64,000 nt of DNA from assembly GCF_040869045.1 (NCBI RefSeq), contig NC_090321.1, positions 93,168,603 through 93,232,602 on the forward strand. Reading direction: 5' to 3'. The notes beneath the pieces were generated by a model that worked only from the letters and a program-made list of their open reading frames with translations, did no database searches and was not told the origin of the DNA. Positions 34,801-44,499 of the stretch are shown in pieces; positions within the stretch are counted from its first letter, which is position 1, and each line of letters starts with the position of its first letter. A program made the position numbers and the translations under genes. The DNA comes from Eurosta solidaginis (lineage: Eukaryota; Arthropoda; Insecta; Diptera; Tephritidae).

Positions 34801-35645
34801 CAAAAAGTGCCATTCCTGGCCTTATTTAAAAAATAATAAGTTTTGAGGAACTGTGGATGGAAAATCTCCCCGAAATTTCAAAAATCCTGGATCCGTCACT
34901 GTCTCCGCAACTATTTTAAGTATTTACTCAACATTTTTTAAAAAGTAAAATATATGAGGGAGTTGGAGCGGCAGAGGTACAGGGAGTGGAATTGGAAAGG
35001 CTCCATGTTTCCTGCCAAAAATTTCAGTACCGATCGTTGGTACCAAATTAGCTCCCAAAATTTAGGTGTATTAAAAGAGAGCAAGAGAATGAACATCCCT
35101 ACAAGAAATTAAAGTTAGAATTGCAACATCCAGGTGGAGTATTTTTTAAAAAGAGTTATTCCAAAAATTTCGAAAATTTTATTTTTGATTCAGAAATAGT
35201 TTGAAATATTCCTTAGTTTCTTCATTTATAAAGTTGCGCTCTAAACTAATAGCGAAAAATGATAATATAGCTGTTTACAAACTTTTCTGAGCAACAGCAT
35301 AACCTGCATCACAATTAAGGGAGGTAATTACAACTTCTTCGTCACAACGAATCACAATGTCTGTTCGGTTTTACGACATTACTTATCAGTTACTTATCAA
35401 ATTTACACTAAATCCGATGCCACCTTTCAGCGTAGCCTGACGCAGTTTCAAACATTTCGAAATGATGAGCGAGCACCCCACTCTTTCAATTATCAATTGT
35501 TATCCGCCATGGATAGGCATCCTTCATTCAACATTCATTCCAAAGGTATCTTCGCACCGCATCGTTGACCTTCTGCAGGAAAATCAATTGAAAAATTCAG
35601 GCTTAGTTTAGAAAAGGTAAATAGATAGAACATCCAAGAACGAAA

Positions 35646-37075
35646 TTAATCACTCTAAAGAGAATGCTTTATTGACAACTTCGAAAGCTTGAGAGACCGC
35701 ATTACTCCGCAGAGAATGCTTTATTGACAACTTCGGAAGCTTGATAGATCGCATAACTCCGCAGAGGATGCTTTATTGACAACTTCGAAAGCTTGAGAGA
35801 CCGCATTACTCCGCAGAAAATGCGTTATTGATAACTTCGGAAGCTTGATAGATCGCATTACTCCGCAGAGGATGCTTTATTGACAACTTCGGAAGCTTGA
35901 TAGATCGCATTACTCCGCAGAGAATGCTTTATTGACAACTTCGGAAGCTTGATAGATCGCATTACTCCGCAGAGGATGCTTTATTGACAATTTCGAAAGC
36001 TTGAGAGACCGCATTACTCCGCAGAGAATGCTTTATTGACAACTTCGGAAGCTTGATAGATCGCATTACTCCGCAGAGGATGCTTTATTGACAACTTCGA
36101 AAGCTTGAGAGACCGCATTACTCCGCAGAAAATGCTTTATTGACAAATTCGAAAGCTTGAGTGACCGCATTACTCCGCAGAGAATGCTTTGTAGACAACT
36201 TCGAAAGCTTGAGAGACCGCATTACTCTGAAGAGAATGATCTATTGACAACTTCGAAAGCTTGGGAGACCGCATTACTCCAAAGAGAATGCTTTATTGAC
36301 TGACAACTTGGAAAGTTAGAGAGACCGCATTACTCTGAAGAGAATGCTTTATTGACAACTTCGAAAACTTGAGAGACCGCATTACTCCGAAGAGAATGCT
36401 TTATTGACAATTGCGAAAGCTTGAGAGACCGCGTTACTCTGGAGATAATGATCTATTGACAACTTCGAAAGCTGGAGAGACCGCATTACTCTGAAGATAA
36501 TGATTTATTGACTACTTCGGAAGCTTGAGAAACCGCATTACTCCGAAGAGAATGCTTTATTGACAACTTCGAAAGCTTTAAAGACCGCATTACTCTGAAG
36601 AGAATGCTTTATTGACAACTTCGAAAGCTTGGGAGACCGCATTCTTCCGAAGAGAATGATTCATTGACAACTTCGGAAGCCTAAGGATGATTTATTGACA
36701 GCTTCGAAAGCTTGAGAGACCGAATTACAAAGAAGTGAACGCTTTATTGTCAACTTCGAAAGCTTTAGAGTCCGCATTACTCCGAAGAGAATACTTTGTT
36801 GACGACTTCGAAAGCTTAACAGACCGCACTACTCCGAAGATAATGCTTTGTGGTCAACTTCGCATTACTACGAAGAGAATGCTTATTTGTCAACTTGGAA
36901 GGCTTAAGAGACCGAATTACTGCGAAGAGAATGCTTTGTTATCAACTGCGAAAGTTTAAGAGACCGCATTACTCCGAGGAGAATGCTTTATTGACAACTT
37001 CGAAAGCTTGAAAGACCGAATTACTCTGAGGAGAACATTTATTGACAACTTCGAAAGCTTTAGAGACCGCATATG
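35646..37075. repeat. Satellite B array 1 (52-bp monomer, about 27 copies)
   Basis: The monomer is 52 bp and includes GAATGCTTTATTGACAACTT, CGAAAGCTTGAGAGACCGC and ATTACTCCGCAGA. The first half has homogeneous copies with GGAAGCTTGATAGATCGC variants; the later half is more diverged, with TCTGAAGA and shortened monomers. It ends with GACCGCATATGTCAGCACAT, and satellite A follows. Confidence 0.96.
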
Positions 37076-37079
37076 TCAG

Positions 37080-37349
37080 CACATGAATTCCCATATCGTA
37101 CAAACACATTCTAGAGTCACCACTGTCCACATTTATGGCGATATCTCGAAAAGGCGTCCACCAATAGAACTAAGGCCCACTCCCTTTCAAAATACTTATT
37201 AACACCTTTCATTTGATACCCATAAAGTACAGATAAATTATAGTCACACTTGGGCCACCTTTATGGCGATATCCCGAAATGGCGTCCACCTATAGAACTA
37301 TGGCCCATTCCCTTTTAAAATACTCTTTAATACCTTCCATTTGATACCC
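37080..37349. repeat. Satellite A array 4 (about 2 monomers)
   Basis: A short A block starts at GAATTCCCATATCG and ends with CTCTTTAATACC before spacer S copy 2. It links B array 1 to the next spacer and completes one A-S-B unit. Confidence 0.93.
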
Positions 37350-37597
37350 ATGTAATGCAAAGACATGACCCTTGGTTCATTTTCCTATGTTTTATTAAGT
37401 ACAAAGATTACCTAAAAGTAGAGTGATATTTACTACATACTATTTACATACCTAAAATAAAAATGAACGAATATTGAATTTAAGCAATAATCTAATTTAT
37501 TTAAATATTGCCAGGCTTAATTTTAAAACCATTTAGGAACATATAATTGCTTATGTCGATATTATATGTGAATGCTTTATTTGCTCTCTTATCCTTT
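37350..37597. repeat. Spacer S copy 2, left part
   Basis: It matches 33416-33665 closely and stops at ATCCTTT, where element III was inserted. CCTTT at 37593-37597 is the left target duplication. Confidence 0.93.
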
Positions 37598-38645
37598 ATG
37601 AGGTGGGTTTTGTCTAAGGCTGGGGTAACGCTCAGTCAATCCAGAGTCGAGTAAAGGTCCCACAAACCCCTACTGAATAAATACACAATATTTATGTGTT
37701 ACGAACACACGCACACACGGCTGGAGATATTAGGCGGACAGCAGCTTTCCGTCGCAAGATGGCGAGGGGGCGGAGCGTCGACTAACGGTCGTTGCAGTAG
37801 AGGCGGTTCGGTAGGGCGGCTGAACGGTCGGGTAACGGCCGGACTGGTACGGTGGTACGGAAGCAGCGGCGGGATAGAAGCAACGGCTTAACTGCGGTAG
37901 GATGGCGGACGCCCAACGGACGTCGTAGCAGCGGCGTGACGGATGCAGCGGCTTAACGGCGGTAGGGTGGCGAACGGCCAACGGACGTCGTAGCAGCGGC
38001 GGCACCAGAGGGGCGACGATGCGGCGGTGGGCTACGGAGCGCGTACCAGGGCCGTGGTGAGAGGGGAGATGGGCTGGCGACGGGGTTTACCTGGACAGCG
38101 GCAGCGTGTTCCGGGCGGGATAGGATGGGCGTACCGGCGGACTTGTATTGGTCGGTCGGCTTCGGCAGGATCGGGCTGATCGAACGTCTTCGGCAGGCTC
38201 GGTAATCGACGGGGTCAGTCACCTGCGGGAGAAACTGCGAGGACTCGGGTTAGTGCTGGCTTCACCGCTGGACACCCCCGCCTCCCTACTTGCACACTAG
38301 TAGAAGGTGCGTAAGGGGGGTGGGGTTGTACCAGCCGAGGCGCCGTGGGTCGACCCGTGGCGGAGGGGAAGTGCACCTTAACGGCACAGCGGTAGCCCCT
38401 TGTGCGCACGCATCGGCTCACGGCCGAAACCAGAGCTGGGGAGAGGGGGTCGTGCGGTCGTTCGGGCGGCGAGTCATTCCTTACCAGACCAGGACGACGG
38501 AGGGAAGGGTAGTCCGAAGACACCACTCGCGTCATCCTGGTGCAGCAGGGGGTGACTCGCGCCACGGCCGCACACTCTTCTCCCCAGCTAACTAGAGGGA
38601 GTGGTTCCTCCGCTCCGGCCAGCCTACTAAAATCAGAGCTGAGGG

Positions 38646-38968
38646 GGGAGGGGGTTATTTGGTTATTAAGGCAGCGGGTCGCTCAACACCAGGGTGGGCG
38701 ACGGAGGGAAGGATAGTCCGAAGACACCACTCGCGTCGTCCAGCCCAGGTGAAGGGTGACTCGCGCCATGACAGCGCCCCTTCCGCTCAGTCCGAGCCGC
38801 GGGGGAGGGGGGTTATTTGGTCATTAAGGCAGCGGGTCGCTCAACACAAGGGTGGGCGACGAAGGGAAGGATAGTCCGAAGACACCACTCGCGTCGTCCA
38901 ACTCTGGTGGAGGGTGACCCGCGCCATGACAGCGCCCCCTTCCACTCGGCTAGCTAGCCGGAGTGGCA
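38646..38968. repeat. 162-bp tandem repeat within LTR of element III
   Basis: Two close copies start at about 38646 and 38807 with GAGGGGGTTATTTGGT. Both include GATAGTCCGAAGACACCACT and CGCCATGACAGCGCCCC. A diverged third copy lies before, at about 38480-38580. The same arrangement exists in the other LTR. Confidence 0.85.
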
Positions 38969-39061
38969 ATTTTGTCTTTAAAAAACAACCACTCCCGCTG
39001 GCTCACCTGCGAGGACTGAATTGCAAAAATGCAAATTCAATGTTTATATGGGTGGTGCCGC

Positions 39062-39250
39062 AAACTGGTTGAGAAGTCAACGCACCATTATTGTGCTTTT
39101 TCATTCGTTTGCTATCAGTGGTTGTTGACTATGCTATACAAGTGGTTTTTGGCTATGCTATAGAAACTGGTTGAGAAGTCAACGCACCATTATTGTGCTT
39201 TTTAATTGGTTTGCTATTAGTGGTTGTTGACTATGCTATACAAGCATAAG
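39062..39250. repeat. 102-bp tandem repeat in U3 of element III LTR
   Basis: Copies start at 39062 and 39164 with AAACTGGTTGAGAAGTCAAC and share the TTATTGTGCTTTTT block. They lie near the outer end of U3, so they may act as duplicated enhancer sequence (inference). Confidence 0.85.
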
Positions 39251-39281
39251 TACAAGTGGTTTATTGTAACGCTACGTTACA

Positions 39282-39295
39282 GTCCCCCTCCCACT
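39282..39295 (-). promoter_or_regulatory. Polypurine tract of element III
   Basis: The minus strand reads AGTGGGAGGGGGAC directly before the LTR start. It would prime plus-strand DNA synthesis. Confidence 0.8.
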
Positions 39296-39585
39296 TCGGT
39301 TGACGGAAAGCTGCGGTGGGGAAAGATGGATCTCCAGGCATGGCCTAGGTCTTGTGCCGGTGTGCATGTGGGCGAAGCACTTTATTTAAAAAAAAAAATT
39401 TTTTTTTCCAAAAATATACAGAGTCATTCCACTTATATCTAACAGAGTTAATGTTATTGTAATTGTTCAAAAAAAATGTTCCACTGTTTTGTTGTTTTTT
39501 TTTTTGTCGGGGGTGGAGTCGTACTAAACTGTGTCCGTTGTCGTACTTCTCTTGTTCCCCTTTTAATGTTATGTAGATATGTATG

Positions 39586-39587
<2 letters not shown>

Positions 39588-39616
<29 letters not shown>

Positions 39617-39648
39617 GTTTTTTTTTTTTTTTTTTTTTTTTTTTTTGT
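39588..39648. repeat. (TA)n and poly(T) microsatellite in 3' region of element III
   Basis: A run of TA dinucleotides is followed by a run of about 28 T in the untranslated stretch between ORF3 and the polypurine tract. On the coding strand this is a poly(A) run. It may be an old poly(A)-like insertion or replication slippage. Confidence 0.9.
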
Positions 39649-39748
39649 GAAAATAATTTACAATTCATTTCTGACTTAAATCTAACAAGTTTTTGTAGAA
39701 GGTATGAAAATATAAAAAAGAAATGCGGCGGCCTCTTCTCTTGCTGTC

Positions 39749-40162
39749 TCATTCGACTTGTACCATTCGGTTGATTCCCATCAGCGAGACTTTCGCCCGG
39801 TTCTCGCCCATCATCTTCACCTTGACGCGCTGGTTCTTCCAATAGAATTTCCAGCACTTTTTGCTCAGTTTTGTCGGGCGTTTTAGTTTTAGTTCCCCAA
39901 AAAATTGTTCGGGATCGGGGTGCCCCTCTTCGTATGACGTTTTCTTTGTTTCGATGTATTCGGTGTCGCCCCGTCCCTGTGGCTCTGGTTGTGGGTCTTC
40001 TTTTATGGCCATTAGTTGCTCTATTGGTGGCCCATGAAAAATTTGGATTCTCTGAATCTTCGGTTTGTTTGCCGGCCACACTGTTGCCTCAAACGGCGGG
40101 CGCCACGGGCGTATCGGTTTCGGTGAGTCCGGTGGTGTGGGTTGCCGCTGTTTTCGACTCAT
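39749..40162 (-). CDS. Element III ORF3: small basic, proline-rich protein of unknown function
   Basis: An ATG frame of 137 codons begins 46 bp after the pol stop. The N-terminal half is rich in Pro, Arg and Lys (start MSRKQRQPTPPDSPKP) and the C-terminal part is rich in Lys (KLKRPTKLSKKCWKFYWK). It has no signal peptide or membrane segment, so it is not an envelope protein, although it sits in the env position. A good splice acceptor lies 17 bases before the ATG. A longer overlapping frame exists in another register (39345-40079), but its A-run-encoded lysines make it a poor candidate. It could be an RNA-binding accessory protein or the remnant of a longer ORF3. Confidence 0.5.
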   Translation of the reverse strand: MSRKQRQPTPPDSPKPIRPWRPPFEATVWPANKPKIQRIQIFHGPPIEQLMAIKEDPQPEPQGRGDTEYIETKKTSYEEGHPDPEQFFGELKLKRPTKLSKKCWKFYWKNQRVKVKMMGENRAKVSLMGINRMVQVE

Positions 40163-40178
40163 TGTTGGACGGTTGGTT

Positions 40179-40197
40179 CCTGCAATGAGTAAGCAGA
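40179..40197 (-). promoter_or_regulatory. Candidate 3' splice site before ORF3 of element III
   Basis: The minus strand reads TCTGCTTACTCATTGCAG, a pyrimidine-rich acceptor, followed by 17 bases and the ORF3 ATG. It implies a spliced subgenomic RNA. The donor is not identified. Confidence 0.5.
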
Positions 40198-40207
40198 CGA
40201 GGGTTGT

Positions 40208-42706
40208 TTAGAATTTGTACGGCTTTAAATCTTGCAAGTGCGCGTGTTGTTGCTTTGTTTGCCCCGGGTGGCCTACTTTCACCGTGTTCGTGGAAACATA
40301 TTCCATCACCAAATATGGGCCGGAAAATTTTGGTGCTAACTTCTGGGCGAATTTGTCGGCCGCGGATGAGAGTGGGTGGTCCCTTTTCATCACCTGCTCG
40401 CCTATGCGTGGCTTCCATTGCCGTCTGCGTAAGTCGTAGTGTTTTTTCTGTTGCTTTGAAGCTTTGGCTAGGTGCCCTTTTATCTCGTCCCATAACTTGG
40501 TGATGGACGGTGGTACGGTTGGTGGCTCTGCTGGTACTGCTCCCTCCGTGCGCACTTGCTGCGGTGCTGTAAGGTCTCTACCGAAGTTGATTTCTGCTGC
40601 TGATGCTGTTGTCGACTCGTGGCTAGCTGTGTTTATCGCGAATGCTATTTGCGGAATCTCCTGGTCCCAGGTGCGGTGGTCGTCCTTGCATCGCTGAGCT
40701 ATCATGGTTTTCACGACTCGGTTGGTTCGCTCGGTGGGGTTTTCGTGCGGGGAGTAAGCTGCCGTAAACTTGTGATCGATGCGGTGGTCGTTCAAAAACG
40801 CTGCTAATGCCTTCCCGACGAATTGTTTACCATTGTCGGTGAGGAAGGTTTTCGGGCAGCCAAATCGGTATATGACTCTTTCTTGGAGTGCTTTGATTAC
40901 GCTTGTCGTTGTCGCTTGGCGCACTGGGATCAACTCCACCCACTTGGAGAATTTATCCACCATGACGAGGAGACAAGTATTTCCTTGCTTGGAACGGGGC
41001 AGTGGTCCCACGAAGTCAGCGGTTACTATTTCCCACGGCCGTGATGATTGCATGGTTGCCATCAATCCTGCTGGGCGTCTTTGCTCGACTTTGTATTCTG
41101 CGCATCTGATACACTTCCGTACGTGTTTGAGAACATCGCGGAACATCCCGGGCCAGTAATAGTTCTGTTGTGCTCTCTTAAGCGTCTTCTTCACCCCGAG
41201 ATGTCCGGCGGCGGCGGCGTCATGGACTTCTTGTAGTACGTCCTTTCGTCGGTCGGCTGGGATGCACAGCTTCCATTGCGGTGACCGCGAGAGTTGATTT
41301 CTCGGGGAAATGTGGCGGAAGAGTCGGTTATCGACGATCTGGTAATCTGGATGTGCTTGAGGTTTTTCCCGCACCTGTCTTGCTTTCCTCTCGTGCCAGT
41401 CGTTTGTTCCGTTGGTTATGGTGTACAAAATGTCATCATCGGCGTGTTGTAGCGGGCAGCGGGAGAGTGCGTCGGCTACCACGTTCTGTGCTCCTTTTCG
41501 GTATTCTATCTCGAAATTATATTGTTGCAATTCCAGTGCCCATCTTGCCAGACGTCCAGAGGGGTTTTGGAGCGAGTGCAGCCATTTTAGTGAGTGGTGG
41601 TCGGTGATGACGGTGAAGTGATACCCCTCCAGGTACGGTCTCATCTTACGGATACCCCATAGCACGGCGAGGCATTCCTGTTCGGTGGCCGAGTATCGTT
41701 TTTCCAGCTGGGTTAGGCTTCGGCTGGCGTAAGCTACTACGTTTTCGTGGTCGGAATGGCGCTGATAGAGCACGACGCCCAGGCCCTCTCCGCTCGCGTC
41801 GGTCTGGAGAAAAAACGGTCGAGAGAAGTCCGGACAACAAAGTATTGGCGCGCTGGAAAGCTTATCCTTGAGTGCTTTGAAAGCGTGATTTTGTTGCGCC
41901 TCCCATTTCCAGACTTGTCCCTTTTTCAGCAGTTGGTTAAGCGGCGCGGCGAGCGTAGAGAAGTCTGCCACGAAGCGGCGGTACCACGACGCGAGTCCAA
42001 GAAAACGGCGGAGCTCTTTGAGCGTTTTCGGTGCGGGCATCTCCTGTACAGCGGATACTTTTGCTGGATCGGTGTGAATTCCTTTCGAACTGATGATGTG
42101 TCCTAGGTAATGGAGTTGTTGCTGGACGAAGCTGCACTTTTCGAAGTTTACTTGCATCTTGTGTATTTGTAGGCGCTCGAACACTTCCCTCAAGATCGCC
42201 AAGTGTTCTGCGAAGGTATCTCCCAATACGATTATATCGTCCAGGTAGGCGAAAACTTTTGGTTGGAGTTCGGGTCCAAGTATCGAATCCAGAGCGCGTT
42301 GAAAGGTAGCCGGAGCAGAGTGTAGGCCAAATGGCATGACTTTCCACTGGAACAATCCCCTGCGAGGAACTGTAAATGCGGTGTATGGGCGAGATGCTCT
42401 GGCGAGCGGGATCTGCCAGTAGCCGTTCTTCAAGTCAATGGTAGAAATGAATTTCGCCTCTTTCAGCTGGTCGAGAATGGCTCCAATTTGCGGCAACGGG
42501 TAAGCGTCTGGTTCGCTGGCGGCGTTGAGCTGACGGTAATCTATGCACATCCTCCACGTGCCCTGTTTTTTGCGGACTAGCACGATTGGCGAGCTGTACG
42601 CGCTTCGTGATGGTTCTATTCTTCCTCCGGCTAATAGCTCGTCTACCTCTTCGTTGATTACTTGTTGCATGGCCGGGTTGTGGGGGTAGTATCGTTGCTT
42701 CAGCGG
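40208..42706 (-). CDS. pol: Element III pol: reverse transcriptase, RNase H and integrase
   Basis: Uninterrupted frame of over 820 codons, in the same register as gag-protease but after a TGA. RT motifs are VRKKQGTWRMCIDYRQLN, TIDLKNGYWQIPL, MPFGLHSAPATFQ and the catalytic YLDDIIV. RNase H has FFLQTDASGEGLG, ECLAVLWG and VITDHHSLKWL. The integrase zinc domain has HDAAAAGHLGV and CIRCAEYK. The core has VTADFVGP, LTDNGKQFVG and HENPTERTNR, so the D, D and E are all present. It ends with HLQDLKPYKF before ORF3. All catalytic residues I can check are intact. It would be made as part of the Gag-Pol polyprotein and perform cDNA synthesis and integration. Confidence 0.95.
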   Translation of the reverse strand, partial: PLKQRYYPHNPAMQQVINEEVDELLAGGRIEPSRSAYSSPIVLVRKKQGTWRMCIDYRQLNAASEPDAYPLPQIGAILDQLKEAKFISTIDLKNGYWQIPLARASRPYTAFTVPRRGLFQWKVMPFGLHSAPATFQRALDSILGPELQPKVFAYLDDIIVLGDTFAEHLAILREVFERLQIHKMQVNFEKCSFVQQQLHYLGHIISSKGIHTDPAKVSAVQEMPAPKTLKELRRFLGLASWYRRFVADFSTLAAPLNQLLKKGQVWKWEAQQNHAFKALKDKLSSAPILCCPDFSRPFFLQTDASGEGLGVVLYQRHSDHENVVAYASRSLTQLEKRYSATEQECLAVLWGIRKMRPYLEGYHFTVITDHHSLKWLHSLQNPSGRLARWALELQQYNFEIEYRKGAQNVVADALSRCPLQHADDDILYTITNGTNDWHERKARQVREKPQAHPDYQIVDNRLFRHISPRNQLSRSPQWKLCIPADRRKDVLQEVHDAAAAGHLGVKKTLKRAQQNYYWPGMFRDVLKHVRKCIRCAEYKVEQRRPAGLMATMQSSRPWEIVTADFVGPLPRSKQGNTCLLVMVDKFSKWVELIPVRQATTTSVIKALQERVIYRFGCPKTFLTDNGKQFVGKALAAFLNDHRIDHKFTAAYSPHENPTERTNRVVKTMIAQRCKDDHRTWDQEIPQIAFAINTASHESTTASAAEINFGRDLTAPQQVRTEGAVPAEPPTVPPSITKLWDEIKGHLAKASKQQKKHYDLRRRQWKPRIGEQVMKRDHPLSSAADKFAQKLAPKFSGPYLVMEYVSTNTVKVGHPGQTKQQHAHLQDLKPYKF

Positions 42707-44497
42707 TCAGTTGTGTTTGAGACGAATCGTATGCTCGTCTGCAGTGCTTGGTCCGATGATTTCGCCAAACCGCTTTTGGTGATGCGCCAGGAAGTTTCCC
42801 AGTTCCGTGTTTTGTTCGTCGCTCAGGTGTTCTCGGCTCGTCAATGTACATAGCGTATCCAGTTCGGGTGCTCTCTTGGTCACGGTGGCCTCTAGCGGCT
42901 GGCCATCCAGCGTGAGGATGATTCCCCTCTTTCTTAGGAAGTCCATTCCGAGGATTACCTGTTCGGCCAAGTTTGGGATAACGGATAGCATCGCGTCTGT
43001 GGCTCGTCCTTGATACACAATCCTTGCCGGGTAGGAATTCGAGGTAAAGACGCACGTTTGGTCTGCCAGCTGGATACTTCGCTTGTTGGGGCGTGCCTTG
43101 ATGTTGTTCTTTTCTAGGTGTTTCCGTACGGTGTCATCTATATAGGATAGGGTGGCGCCGGTGTCCACTAGTGCGCGCACGCTCATGTCCTCGATGACCA
43201 CTGGTATATAGAATCGGCCATCTACTTGTGTTTTTGCGGTTGATTTGCTGGCGGGTGGTTCTCTCCGCTTCTCTGATCGGACGTACGGTGCTTGGCGGCT
43301 TCCTTTAATAGCGTTGGACGGCGTTCGGGATGCGTTATCGGTAATTGAGCTTGTCGGAGGGCATGGGCAGTCCCTGGAGAGGACGTTGTCTTGGCCACAC
43401 CGGGAGCAGAACTTCCTCCAGGGGCCCTTACATTGGAAGCGGTGGTGTCCGCGTTCCTTGCAGCGCCAACAGCACTCTTTGCTGTCGTATTCCATGGGTA
43501 GGGGGTATAGGTTGTGGGCCACCATTTTTCCCTGTTTCGCTTCCTCGCCTCTTAACAGCTCATACTCTTCCGTTAGCTCCAGGAGCTCCTCGATCGTCCT
43601 AAACTCGCTGCGTTTGACGAAAAGGCGGTATTCCACGCGTAGACCATCATAGATCCGTTCGAGGTGATTCTCTTCGCACATCGTCGGGTGTTGGCGGATC
43701 AGCGTTTCCAGTACGAGGATGTAGTCCTTGGCCTTCTCTCGGCCTTGCTGTTTGCGTTGTCGGATGGCCTCTTCCAAATGTCGTATGTGTCGCTTAGGTA
43801 GAAAAAAAGTTTGCACCTCCCTCCGCAGATCGCTCCAGCGGTGTATGTGTTGCTTACGGACGCGGTACCATTGCAGTGCTTTCCCACGTAGAAGCTCCGG
43901 CAGTGTTGGGAGGAGTCGGTCGACGGGGATGCGGTAGCATTCGGCAAGCTCCTCTATCCTCTCAAGAAATTCGTGCAGTGATTCCTCCCCCGAAAAGTGC
44001 AAGTCCCAGCGGCGAACGGTATTCATAAGTTCACCGTCGCTCATTTCGTCTCGTTTCGGTAATGCGTTCTCTCCCTTTCCTCCGTGCGGCTGTGGGCTGT
44101 GGATCTGGATTGAAGGGATCGGCTTTGTTGTTGGCTGGGGTAGCGTAGCGAACTTCCCCTCTTCCTCGTTCACTTCTCGTTCCAGCCCTTTCAACAGGTC
44201 TTCACTGGATTTCCTGGCGCGTTTCGCTCGCACGTAAGTACTCAGGGCGCGTCGCAGCTCGGCTACGGTTTGGCCTTCCACGTCGATTCGGTGTTCCTTA
44301 CACTCCTCGATAAGCTTCTCCTTCCTAAGTAGGTAGATCCAATTGAGCGAGTCGGTGTTCAGCAGCGTGCCTTCCGGAGCCTGTGTGTGTGTTGTTTCTA
44401 GCGATGTGTTCGTTGAACCCGCCCCGGCAGTGTTGGTGGTGGTTGCAGTTGTTTTTCCATGGTCATCTGCGGAGGAGGGTCCCTGCTCGGGCGCCAT
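42707..44497 (-). CDS. gag: Element III gag-protease, ending in an in-frame TGA
   Basis: 596 codons. An N-terminal Thr/Ser-rich segment is followed by a SAP-like stretch (WIYLLRKEKLIEECKEHRI), the gag matrix/capsid region (LLRGKALQWYRVRK, FFLPKRHIRHLEEAIRQR), a zinc region with CWRCKERGHHRFQC and CSRCGQDNVLSRDCPC, then a retropepsin with ALVDTGATLSYID (catalytic Asp) and QVILGMDFL. The start codon overlaps the primer-binding site. The TGA at 42707-42709 is followed in the same frame by RT, so it is either a nonsense mutation or a read-through stop. Confidence 0.93.
   Translation of the reverse strand: MAPEQGPSSADDHGKTTATTTNTAGAGSTNTSLETTHTQAPEGTLLNTDSLNWIYLLRKEKLIEECKEHRIDVEGQTVAELRRALSTYVRAKRARKSSEDLLKGLEREVNEEEGKFATLPQPTTKPIPSIQIHSPQPHGGKGENALPKRDEMSDGELMNTVRRWDLHFSGEESLHEFLERIEELAECYRIPVDRLLPTLPELLRGKALQWYRVRKQHIHRWSDLRREVQTFFLPKRHIRHLEEAIRQRKQQGREKAKDYILVLETLIRQHPTMCEENHLERIYDGLRVEYRLFVKRSEFRTIEELLELTEEYELLRGEEAKQGKMVAHNLYPLPMEYDSKECCWRCKERGHHRFQCKGPWRKFCSRCGQDNVLSRDCPCPPTSSITDNASRTPSNAIKGSRQAPYVRSEKRREPPASKSTAKTQVDGRFYIPVVIEDMSVRALVDTGATLSYIDDTVRKHLEKNNIKARPNKRSIQLADQTCVFTSNSYPARIVYQGRATDAMLSVIPNLAEQVILGMDFLRKRGIILTLDGQPLEATVTKRAPELDTLCTLTSREHLSDEQNTELGNFLAHHQKRFGEIIGPSTADEHTIRLKHN
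44479..44496 (-). promoter_or_regulatory. Primer-binding site of element III, tRNA-Lys type, overlapping gag ATG
   Basis: The minus strand reads TGGCGCCCGAGCAGGGAC, which differs by one base from the classical tRNA-Lys3 primer site of lentiviruses. The TG of this site forms the last two bases of the gag ATG at 44495-44497, and only two bases separate the ATG from the LTR. Confidence 0.93.
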
Positions 44498-44499
44498 TT

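Larger units (their letters stand above)
33416..35645. repeat. Spacer S, copy 1
   Basis: It starts with CATGTCATGCAAAGACATG and ends with AACGAAATTAATCACTCT before satellite B. It aligns with 37350-37597 plus 46183-47938 and, in its first part, with 54560-54982. It holds no gene of its own. It carries a 514-bp insert (33918-34431) absent from copy 2, and the uninterrupted target of element III (ATCCTTTTTCC at about 33660). Confidence 0.93.
37598..39281 (-). repeat. 3' LTR of element III
   Basis: It starts on the plus strand with ATGAGGTGGG and ends with CGCTACGTTACA. On the minus strand it opens with TGTAACGTAGCGTTACA, itself a palindrome. Inside are three sets of direct repeats: about 64 bp near 37885-38008, about 162 bp from 38646 (two clear copies and one diverged) and 102 bp from 39062 (two copies). 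Confidence 0.95.

Noticed and set aside
34900..34925. DNA-transposon end in the spacer (CAGTGACGGATCCAGG on the minus strand)
   Set aside because: It resembles terminal repeats seen in some insect DNA transposons, but no matching second end or target duplication was found nearby.
35646..37075. Open frames in satellite B such as 36735-36959 and 49326-49679
   Set aside because: They consist of repeated 52-bp monomers read through by chance, and other arrays have stops at equivalent positions.
37694..38595. Several frames in the LTRs of element III on both strands
   Set aside because: GC-rich DNA has few stops, the frames overlap on both strands and include tandem repeats, and no protein motif is visible.
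39345..40079. 244-codon minus-strand frame overlapping ORF3 of element III
   Set aside because: Its middle is encoded by the poly(A) and TA microsatellite, giving runs of Lys and Ile-Tyr, and its C-terminal part reads into the LTR region. The 137-codon frame in another register has better composition.
39871..40188. Hydrophobic plus-strand frame that could look like a membrane protein or env
   Set aside because: It is the antisense of ORF3 and the pol end; its hydrophobic residues mirror codons of the minus-strand frame.
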